From contig JAFYZT010000043.1 of the NCBI GenBank assembly GCA_017548605.1, positions 1-64,000 of the forward strand: a stretch of DNA of 64,000 nucleotides, written 5' to 3'. This DNA comes from Prevotella sp. (lineage in GTDB: Bacteria; Bacteroidota; Bacteroidia; Bacteroidales; Bacteroidaceae). Shown piece after piece: positions 45,990-53,675 of the stretch. Under the pieces are notes generated by a model. The model was given only the letters and a program-made list of their open reading frames with translations, ran no database searches and was not told the DNA's origin. The position numbers and the translations under genes were made by a program. Position 1 is the stretch's first letter. Each line of letters starts with the position of its first letter.

Positions 45990-47128
45990 GAGAGGGATGG
46001 GAATATAAGAAATTGGGGGAGGTGGCTACTTTTGTCAATGGTGATAGAGGTAAAAACTATCCTTCGCAAAATGATTTCGTTGAAGATGGAATCCCATTTA
46101 TTAATGCAGGACATTTAAAAAATGGGGTTATTGATTTTGAATCAATGAACTACATCAATGAAGAAAAATACGATAGATTAGGTTCGGGTAAGACTAAGGA
46201 GGGGGATTTACTATTTTGTTTAAGAGGCTCCTTAGGTAAAAGGGCGATTGTAAAAGGTATTGAACGGGCTGCTATTGCTTCTTCTTTAGTGATTATAAGA
46301 AGTGAAAGAGTTTTTAACAGGTTTCTATATTATTATTTGGGGAGTACAAAAATATCTATTTTTATTCAAAGAGATAATAACGGTAGTTCTCAACCCAACC
46401 TTTCTGCTAAAAGTGTTAGTAATTTTGTATTATCCATCCCTCCCCTCCCTGAACAAGAGCGTATCGTTTCTGAACTTGACCTTCTTTCGAGTATCATCGA
46501 AAAGAAAAAGGCACAACTGAAAGAATACGACCAACTTGCCCAATCCATCTTCTATGATATGTTCGGCGATCCTGTATCGAATGAAAAAGGATGGGAAGTG
46601 AAGAGGTTGATAGAAGTTTCATCTTTGTTGAATGGAAGGGCTTACAAACAAGATGAATTGTTGAACGAGGGAAAATATAAGGTTCTCAGAGTTGGCAACT
46701 TCTTTACTAATTCAAATTATTACTATTCTGATTTAGAATTAGATGAGGATAAGTATTGTGAATGCGGTGATTTGTTGTTTGCGTGGTCTGCATCATTTGG
46801 GGCATTCATTTGGGATGGTGAAAAAGTTATATATCATTATCATATATGGAAGGTTCTCTTTGACAATACAAAACTTAACAAAATCTATTATCAATATCTC
46901 TTGAATACCATGACTTCATCTTTCATGAAAGATGTTCATGGTATAGGGATGGTACATCTTACAAAAGTAGGAATGGAACAATATATGCTTCCCCTTCCCC
47001 CTCTCTCCCTCCAACAATCCTTTGCTGAGAAGATAGAGGCGATAGAGCGACAAAAGACACTTATACAGCAATCCATTACTGAGACAGAAACCCTGTTTAA
47101 CAGCCGTATGGAGTATTATTTTAATTAA
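45986..47128 (+). CDS. hsdS: Type I restriction-modification system, specificity subunit
   Basis: Sets the DNA target of the type I enzyme. 380 residues with two target-recognition domains (about 1-150 and 195-340), each followed by a coiled-coil conserved region (SIPPLPEQERIVSELDLL and PPLSLQQSFAEKIEAIE). Both halves are present, so it should be functional. The recognition domains are clearly more AT-rich than hsdM and hsdR, in keeping with exchange of domains by recombination. It overlaps hsdM by four bases. Confidence 0.95.
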   Translation: MREGWEYKKLGEVATFVNGDRGKNYPSQNDFVEDGIPFINAGHLKNGVIDFESMNYINEEKYDRLGSGKTKEGDLLFCLRGSLGKRAIVKGIERAAIASSLVIIRSERVFNRFLYYYLGSTKISIFIQRDNNGSSQPNLSAKSVSNFVLSIPPLPEQERIVSELDLLSSIIEKKKAQLKEYDQLAQSIFYDMFGDPVSNEKGWEVKRLIEVSSLLNGRAYKQDELLNEGKYKVLRVGNFFTNSNYYYSDLELDEDKYCECGDLLFAWSASFGAFIWDGEKVIYHYHIWKVLFDNTKLNKIYYQYLLNTMTSSFMKDVHGIGMVHLTKVGMEQYMLPLPPLSLQQSFAEKIEAIERQKTLIQQSITETETLFNSRMEYYFN

Positions 47129-47165
47129 CCCTGCTGAAAGAAGAATTATAAAAAACATAACGACC

Positions 47166-48272
47166 TTGACAGACGAGCAACTGACCGCGAAAAAGAGATT
47201 TGCCGGAGAGAAAAAGGCATCGATGAAACGCCGTGATGACCATCACGACTACAAGGAACGTCGTATGTACATGATAACGATGGAAGTGGAAGGAAGGCTC
47301 CCCGTCTTCGGTCGTCTCGTAGGTGATGCCTTTGCAGAGCGTGGCAGCCTTGACGAGCCGCGTATCGAACTGTCTGCGCTGGGCCGTGCTGTGGAGCGCG
47401 AATGGCTCGGCATCAGCGGCTATTTCCCTCAGATTGAGGTGATGGCCGTACAGATGATGCCCGACCATATGCATGGCATACTTTTCGTGAGAGAGCCACT
47501 ACCCGTGCATCTGGGGCAGGTTATTTCGGGGTTCAAAGCCGGGTGCAGAAAGGCACAAAGAGCCCTGGAGGCGGCAGACAACTGCGCAGTAGCGGCAAAA
47601 CCGCAACCAACGGAGAAGGTTACTCCAGTTGTACTGGGCACTCGGGTTTCTCCGCAAGTGACGGCTCCGTCGTCACCAAACAGCGAATCGCCGTCACAAG
47701 AACACTCCCGAACTTATCGTCCGCTCTTTGCGAAGGGCTATAACGACCTAATACTGCGTTCCTATGACGAGTTGCCCACTTGGCAAAACTACCTTCGCGA
47801 TAACCCCCGCCGTTTGATGTTGAAACGTGCCCGTCCAGACTGGTTACGCCCTTTCTTTGATTTGCGTATAGGTTCTCATACCTATAACGGCATTGGTAAT
47901 CGCCAACTGCTAACCGCCCCGAAGCGGATGGCCGTGCGAGTGTCAAGGCGATTTACGGACAGTCAGATAGCCGAGGAGACCGCCCGTTATCTTGAAGTCG
48001 CCCGACAAGGGACCGTACTTGTGTCGCCCGCCATCTCGCCGGGCGAGAAGCAGGTGATGCGGGCTGCCTTTGACGAGGGCCTGCCCACTATCGTCATTAT
48101 GGAGAACGGCTTCACCCCGCTGTCAAAGCCTCATGGTGAACAATTTGATGCCTGTGCCCAAGGCCGGCTGCTGATGCTTGCTCCTTGGGAGCACCATCAA
48201 GAGAAAAAGAAGATTACGGCAGAACAATGTCAACAGATGAACCTGATGGCACTGGAAATATGTCATCAATAA
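47166..48272 (+). CDS. RAYT-like Y1/HUH transposase domain fused to DprA/LOG-like domain
   Basis: 368 residues. The N-terminal half resembles REP-associated tyrosine transposases: the metal-binding HUH motif is PDHMHGILFV (His101, His103) and the tyrosine helix is WQNYLRDNPRR (Tyr209). Between them is a Pro/Ser/Thr-rich insert (about 137-182) absent from typical members. Residues 250-350 look like a DprA/LOG-type Rossmann domain: VLVSPAISPGEK, MRAAFDEGLP, IVIMENGF, DACAQGRLLMLAPW. The start is a TTG because the segment from TDEQLTAKK onward fits family N-termini as I recall them; an ATG at 47224 is the alternative. It lies inside the restriction operon, 37 bases after hsdS and 4 before hsdR. 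No terminal repeats of an insertion sequence flank it, so it is probably a domesticated operon member. Confidence 0.8.
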   Translation: MTDEQLTAKKRFAGEKKASMKRRDDHHDYKERRMYMITMEVEGRLPVFGRLVGDAFAERGSLDEPRIELSALGRAVEREWLGISGYFPQIEVMAVQMMPDHMHGILFVREPLPVHLGQVISGFKAGCRKAQRALEAADNCAVAAKPQPTEKVTPVVLGTRVSPQVTAPSSPNSESPSQEHSRTYRPLFAKGYNDLILRSYDELPTWQNYLRDNPRRLMLKRARPDWLRPFFDLRIGSHTYNGIGNRQLLTAPKRMAVRVSRRFTDSQIAEETARYLEVARQGTVLVSPAISPGEKQVMRAAFDEGLPTIVIMENGFTPLSKPHGEQFDACAQGRLLMLAPWEHHQEKKKITAEQCQQMNLMALEICHQ

Positions 48273-48276
48273 CAGA

Positions 48277-51200
48277 ATGAGTATGAGAAACTTCGACTAT
48301 CTGCAAGAGTTAGGTCTGTACGAACTGCACGATTTCTGTGCTGCGGCCGAGGAACTGCAAGTAAGCAGTCCCGACCTCAGTGCCATCAGCGCACGTAAGG
48401 CGTTGGAATATGTAGTCAAGGCTCTCTACACGATGAAGAACATCGAGGTGCCCGAAAGGACATCGCTGTTTGAACTGGTAGATGGCGAAGTGTTCCGTGA
48501 GTTTATCGGTGATGACCGCATCATGATGGCCGTGCACTATGTCCGTAAAATAGGCAACAACGGGGCACACGGCGTGAAGGTCACGAAGAGGGAATCCTTC
48601 TTCTGCCTGTTGAATATCTATAATGTGGTCGCTGCCATACTCCTTAAACTGACTGTCATTAAAGAGGTCAAGCCCTTCGACAGGTCACTCATACCCGACC
48701 GACCGCAGACATCGCCATTGACACCTACAAAGGTGGATGTGAACTCCAAATCGGTCATCGTTGAGGTGGCAAACAAAGAGGCCGTTGATGACAAGACCCC
48801 CGTTAAGGAAATACCGACCGACATCTCCGAGGCTGAGACACGCCGCCTGTATATCGACCTCATGCTGAAAGAGGCAGGGTGGGAAGTGTTGGATATGGAA
48901 GGGGCAATACAACCCTCCAAGGCTTGCATTGAGGTAGAGGTGCAAGGTATGCCCAACGCACAAGGTATCGGCTATTGCGACTATGTGCTGTTCGGCAGCA
49001 ACGGGCTGCCTCTTGCAGTAGTTGAGGCCAAGAGGACGAGTGCTTCGCCCGTCAAGGGAAAGCACCAGGCCGAACTATATGCTGACTGTCTCGAAAAGAG
49101 ATACGGGGTGAGGCCCGTCATCTACTATACCAACGGCTTCGAGACCCATATCATCGACGGATTGGGCTATCCTCCACGCAGATTGTATGCCTTCCATTCC
49201 GAGAGCGACTTGGAACTGCTCATACAGAAACGGAACAGGCATGACATCAATGATTTCAGCGTGAAAGACAGCATCACGGACCGCCACTACCAGAAGATGG
49301 CCATCAAGTCGGTCTGTGAGCACTTCAACACCAAGCACCGCCGAGGATTGTTGGTTATGGCTACCGGCACGGGCAAAACGAGGGTTGCCATCTCATTGGT
49401 CGATGTGCTGACCCGCAACGGATGGGTGAAGAACGTGCTGTTCTTGGCCGACCGAATACCTTTGGTCAGTCAGGCACACAAGAACTTCGTGAAGTTGCTG
49501 CCCAACATGACCACCTCCATATTGAGCGAGGACAAAGACCCTGATACCAACGCACGTATCACGTTCTCGACCTACCAGACGATGATCAACTACATCGATA
49601 CCGACGAGAAGGCATTCTCCGTCGGGCGGTTCGACCTGATTATCATCGACGAGGCCCACCGCTCCATTTTCGGCAAATACTCTGCCATCTTCAACTACTT
49701 CGACTGTCTGTTGGTCGGTCTGACCGCCACGCCGAGAGACGAGATAGACCGCAGCACCTATCAGGTGTTCCAGATGGAGCAGGGCGTTCCCAACTACGCC
49801 TATGAGTTGGAGGATGCCGTGGCGGATAAATACCTCGTCAACTACAAGGGCTTTAAGCGAGGCTCACTCATACTGAAAGAGGGCATCAAGTACAACAACC
49901 TGAGCCAAGAGGAGAAAGACCAACTCGAAAAGGTGTGGGACTATGAGCAGGCGAGAAAGGCCATCGAGGGTGAGGGGTATGTCGTTCAGCCATCCTCGAC
50001 CAGACAGGGCATGGCTGCCGAAAGCATCCCTATCGGCTATGGCTACCACCGTGACATTGAGAATCACGAGATATTCAGTTATATCTTCAACATCGATACC
50101 ATAGACCGGGTGCTTCAGGACCTGATGGAGAACGGTCTGAAAGTGCAGAGCGGTGAGCGGATAGGAAAGTCTATCATCTTCGCCTACAATCACCGTCATG
50201 CGGAAATGATAGTGGAGAGATTCAATGCCCTCTATCCCGAATACGCCAACGAGAGCAGCGAGTTCTGCGCCCTCATCGACAACTATGTGACGTATGCCCA
50301 CGACCTCATTGACAAGTTCGAGATACGTGACGGAAATCCCCAGATAGCGGTGTCCGTGGATATGCTGGATACAGGCATCGACGTGCCCGACGTGCTCAAT
50401 CTCGTGTTCTTCAAGACGGTCAAAAGCAAAATCAAATTCATGCAGATGATAGGCCGTGGCACACGCCTGTCGGAGGACATCTTCGGAACGGGGCATGACA
50501 AGGAGTTTTTTTATATCTTTGATTGGTGCCGGAACTTTGAGTATTTTGACAAGAACCCCGACGGAACGAAAGGGGCTGTCGTGCAGTCTTTGACGGAAAA
50601 GATTTTTACATTAAGGGCAAGGATAGCTTTCCACTTGCAGCATCAGAAATGGCAGGAGGACCAGTACGCCAAAGGGTTGCACGACGAAATCAAGTCGCTG
50701 TTGAGGGAACAGGTGGCGGCTCTCTCCGACAGCCACATCACCGTGAGGGAGAAATGGGCGGATGTCAGCCATTTCAAGAATGAAGCTTCATGGGTCTATC
50801 TGTCAGAGGTCGATGTGAACACCTTGGTCACAGAGATAGCCCCCTTGCTGCCCAAGAACACATTAGACGAGGGTGCGAAGAAGTTCGATGTGTTGGTGCT
50901 GATGATAGAATTGTCATTGCTCGACGGAGAGACCAATCCTGTGAAGCCTGTCCGCTCGGTGCAGACCATCGCCGAGAAACTGCAGGGCAAGGCCACGCTG
51001 CCACAGGTTCAAGCAAAGATGGACATTATCAAGGAAGTGCTCTCGGAGGTGGCATGGCAAAACGTGTCGCTGAATTGGCTCGAAAAGGTGAGGGCAGACC
51101 TTAGAGACCTCATCAAGTTCTTGGTTGGTCAGGATAATCAATGGTTCTCGGTGGATATTGAGGACAAGATAAGCGATGATGGCGAGATTGAGGGCATCAC

Positions 51201-51672
51201 TCCAAGGGTATCGTACAAGCAGAGCGTGTTGGATTTCCTGTCGCAGAATAGGAACCTGCCGGTCTTGAAGAAGATATACGAGATGGAGCAACTGACAACA
51301 GCAGACATCTCGGAATTGGAACGTATCTTATGGCAGGAACTTGGAAGCAAGGAGGACTATATCCACCATACGAAAGATATGGCCTGTGGCAACAATGTAG
51401 CAGTCTTCATCCGCTCGATGGTGGGCGTTGACAGGAATAATGCAGTCAGACGGTTCTCTGAGTTCATCTCGGGCAATGATTTGACTGCCGAACAGGAAGA
51501 TTTTCTCCTGACAATCATATCCTACGTATGCGAAAACGGCGACATTACAAAAGAAATCGTGGTGAATGAACCACCTTTTGATCAGCAGCTTGTTGTATTC
51601 ACCCCTTATATGTTGCCCCTCGCCAAATACATTGACACCATTCACGGGGTTATTACGCCGCAGTCAGCATAA
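48277..51672 (+). CDS. hsdR: Type I restriction-modification system, restriction subunit
   Basis: ATP-dependent DNA translocase and nuclease. 1131 residues: an N-terminal DUF4145-like helical domain (about 1-130), the nuclease core with CDYVLFG and VVEAKRTS near 235-255, helicase motif I MATGTGKTR near 361, DEAH box near 457, LTATP, and motif VI IGRGTRLSED. The C-terminal 300 residues are helical. All catalytic motifs are intact. An ATG two codons downstream is an alternative start. Last gene of the operon. Confidence 0.95.
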   Translation: MSMRNFDYLQELGLYELHDFCAAAEELQVSSPDLSAISARKALEYVVKALYTMKNIEVPERTSLFELVDGEVFREFIGDDRIMMAVHYVRKIGNNGAHGVKVTKRESFFCLLNIYNVVAAILLKLTVIKEVKPFDRSLIPDRPQTSPLTPTKVDVNSKSVIVEVANKEAVDDKTPVKEIPTDISEAETRRLYIDLMLKEAGWEVLDMEGAIQPSKACIEVEVQGMPNAQGIGYCDYVLFGSNGLPLAVVEAKRTSASPVKGKHQAELYADCLEKRYGVRPVIYYTNGFETHIIDGLGYPPRRLYAFHSESDLELLIQKRNRHDINDFSVKDSITDRHYQKMAIKSVCEHFNTKHRRGLLVMATGTGKTRVAISLVDVLTRNGWVKNVLFLADRIPLVSQAHKNFVKLLPNMTTSILSEDKDPDTNARITFSTYQTMINYIDTDEKAFSVGRFDLIIIDEAHRSIFGKYSAIFNYFDCLLVGLTATPRDEIDRSTYQVFQMEQGVPNYAYELEDAVADKYLVNYKGFKRGSLILKEGIKYNNLSQEEKDQLEKVWDYEQARKAIEGEGYVVQPSSTRQGMAAESIPIGYGYHRDIENHEIFSYIFNIDTIDRVLQDLMENGLKVQSGERIGKSIIFAYNHRHAEMIVERFNALYPEYANESSEFCALIDNYVTYAHDLIDKFEIRDGNPQIAVSVDMLDTGIDVPDVLNLVFFKTVKSKIKFMQMIGRGTRLSEDIFGTGHDKEFFYIFDWCRNFEYFDKNPDGTKGAVVQSLTEKIFTLRARIAFHLQHQKWQEDQYAKGLHDEIKSLLREQVAALSDSHITVREKWADVSHFKNEASWVYLSEVDVNTLVTEIAPLLPKNTLDEGAKKFDVLVLMIELSLLDGETNPVKPVRSVQTIAEKLQGKATLPQVQAKMDIIKEVLSEVAWQNVSLNWLEKVRADLRDLIKFLVGQDNQWFSVDIEDKISDDGEIEGITPRVSYKQSVLDFLSQNRNLPVLKKIYEMEQLTTADISELERILWQELGSKEDYIHHTKDMACGNNVAVFIRSMVGVDRNNAVRRFSEFISGNDLTAEQEDFLLTIISYVCENGDITKEIVVNEPPFDQQLVVFTPYMLPLAKYIDTIHGVITPQSA

Positions 51673-51715
51673 TTGGGTAGGTGACAATGCCAATTTGCTA
51701 AAATATACTTGAAAT

Positions 51716-51733
51716 GGTTGTAAACCTACAACC
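51716..51733 (+). terminator. Possible terminator after hsdR
   Basis: GGTTGTA and TACAACC form a 7-bp stem with loop AACC, followed by a T-rich stretch. The spacer 51673-51783 has no word array. Confidence 0.45.
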
Positions 51734-51783
51734 TTATTGTTGATATTTATCCTTTTAAGAACTCAGGGTTGTTAGATAAATCC

Positions 51784-52557
51784 TCATGATACTTTTATGA
51801 GCATCCATTGTTTCCGTTCCTCTTCTGACATTTTTTCAATGGCGTAGCGGAGGGTGGTGCGGGGCATGTCGTGAGCATGCTGGCGCAGGAAGTCGCGCAG
51901 CAGGTCCATGCTTACGCGCTTGCCCATCTCACGGAGCATCCAGCCAACAGCCTTGTGCATCAGGTCGTGAGGGTGGTGCAGGTGCATCTCGGCATAGCGC
52001 AGACACCATGACGGGTCGCCCATCTTCGAGGTCATCCATGTGCATACTATGCTCATGCGCTGACGCCAGAGGTTGTCGCTCTGTGCCAGTTCATCAAGCA
52101 CCTGTTGCTTGTCGTTGATATGTGTCGGCAACATCAGCCAATGACCGAGGATATAAGGTGCCGAGAGGTCCACCAAGTCCCAGTTATTCGCCTGGTTTGC
52201 GTATTTGATGTATATCGTCAGGATGGCATCCCGACCTCGGATTGCCTCATCGACGGATTCCAACTTCTTCGTAGTCAGTCTCTTAAATTTATCTACCAGA
52301 ATAAGCAGTCCGCAGAGCCTCACCTCATGCCATCGTGACAGAAGTAACTCAGGTACTTCATCAATCGGGAAGTCCTTGGCCGTCAGTTTTGCCACCTCGC
52401 GCGTCTGCGGCACTTTCAGTCCCAAGAACTCGTCGCCATGACCATATTCCCCCTCTGCGGTCTTGAAAAACCGCATCAATACTTCTCGCTGCTCATCGTT
52501 GCGTAGCGACTCCATATAACTGATGATTTCCTTGGCTGTTGTCATATCTGATAACAT
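51784..52557 (-). CDS. DNA alkylation repair protein, AlkD-like
   Basis: Helical-repeat (HEAT-like) protein of the AlkC/AlkD family; members remove alkylated bases from DNA. Recognised by GLKVPQTREVAK, LLSRWHEVRLCGLLILV and a repeated helix pattern with NWDLVDLSAPYILG and KAVGWMLREMGKR; 257 residues from 52557. Two starts are possible, 52557 and 52545; the frame upstream overlaps the BASS gene. It begins 5 bases after the end of the transporter gene, so the two form an operon. Confidence 0.88.
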   Translation of the reverse strand: MLSDMTTAKEIISYMESLRNDEQREVLMRFFKTAEGEYGHGDEFLGLKVPQTREVAKLTAKDFPIDEVPELLLSRWHEVRLCGLLILVDKFKRLTTKKLESVDEAIRGRDAILTIYIKYANQANNWDLVDLSAPYILGHWLMLPTHINDKQQVLDELAQSDNLWRQRMSIVCTWMTSKMGDPSWCLRYAEMHLHHPHDLMHKAVGWMLREMGKRVSMDLLRDFLRQHAHDMPRTTLRYAIEKMSEEERKQWMLIKVS

Positions 52558-52562
52558 GTCTT

Positions 52563-53495
52563 TTACAACTTTGTTTCCTTCCTGGCGAACCAACGGGCAA
52601 CAAGGGCACCACTGATGTTGTGCCACACGCTGAACACTGCTCCCGGAATGGTTGCCATGGGATAGGTGGCGAAGTGGAGTGTGGCCAGCGACGAGGCGAG
52701 GCCAGAATTTTGCATACCCACCTCGATACTGACGGCCTTGCGCTTGGCCCGTGGTAGGTGCAACAGACGTCCTATGCCATAGCCGATGGATAGTCCGCAG
52801 ATATTATGCAGCATCACCACTAAGATGATAATCAGTCCGCTTGTGAGCAGTTTCTGGGCATTGGCGGCAATCACAATGAGTACTATGGCTGCTATGGCGA
52901 GCGATGACAGGGCCGGCAGATAGGCTGTGGCTTGTTCTGTCAACTGTGGCAACAACCGCTTCACAATAATACCTGCCACAATAGGCAGAATGACCACCCA
53001 GAGGATGCTCAGCAGCATACCCGACACATCGACATCTACCGTCTTGCCTGCTAAGAGCCATACTAACAATGGAGTAACTACAGGAGCCAGTAACGTGGAC
53101 ACCCCCGTCATACCTACCGAGAGTGCGAGGTCGCCCTTGGCCAGATAGGTGATGACGTTTGATGCCGTGCCACCTGGACAGCAACCTACCAGCACCACAC
53201 CCACGGTCAATGCCTCATCAAGGGCGAAGAGCCGAGCGAGTATCCATGCCAACATAGGCATCACCGTGAACTGTGCTATGCAGCCGATGATGACATCCCT
53301 CGGACGTGTGAACACCACTCGGAAATCGTCCCAACGCAGGGTCAGTCCCATGCCGAACATAATGACGCCCAACAGTGGATTGATGACCGTGGGCTTCACA
53401 TGGTTGAACACATCAGGCCATATCAGTGCCAACACTGCTGAAAGCAGCACCAACACCCCCATATAGTCAGCTATCAATTTGCAGATTCTTTTCAT
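52563..53495 (-). CDS. Bile acid:sodium symporter family transporter
   Basis: 310-residue membrane protein of the BASS (SBF) family with about nine to ten helices; the crossover motif GCCPGGTASNVITYLAKGD and SIEVGMQNSGLASSLA are clear. Members carry bile acids, pantothenate or other organic anions with sodium. The substrate cannot be told from sequence. It forms an operon with the AlkD-like gene. A -7 box TACCTTTG lies at 53536-53543. Confidence 0.92.
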   Translation of the reverse strand: MKRICKLIADYMGVLVLLSAVLALIWPDVFNHVKPTVINPLLGVIMFGMGLTLRWDDFRVVFTRPRDVIIGCIAQFTVMPMLAWILARLFALDEALTVGVVLVGCCPGGTASNVITYLAKGDLALSVGMTGVSTLLAPVVTPLLVWLLAGKTVDVDVSGMLLSILWVVILPIVAGIIVKRLLPQLTEQATAYLPALSSLAIAAIVLIVIAANAQKLLTSGLIIILVVMLHNICGLSIGYGIGRLLHLPRAKRKAVSIEVGMQNSGLASSLATLHFATYPMATIPGAVFSVWHNISGALVARWFARKETKL

Positions 53496-53535
53496 GTAAT
53501 ATCCTCTTTATTACTTAGTTTTTCGTGTTAGCGTG

Positions 53536-53543
53536 CAAAGGTA
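53536..53543 (-). promoter_or_regulatory. Putative -7 box of the BASS gene
   Basis: TACCTTTG on the minus strand about 40 bases before the start; no matching TTTG 20 bp upstream. Confidence 0.4.
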
Positions 53544-53675
53544 CTATTTTTTTGACTAATAGCGTTCATATACTTGACGAGATGGTGAAAAAATAATGAG
53601 GGACACACATGCGCCCCTCTATTATTAGTATTTGAAAAACATTACTTATCCTTTTTAAACTCTCTTCTCAGAAGA

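Noticed and set aside
47166..48272. Recent insertion-sequence insertion between hsdS and hsdR
   Set aside because: No terminal repeats or target duplication are seen, and spacing to both neighbours is operon-like.
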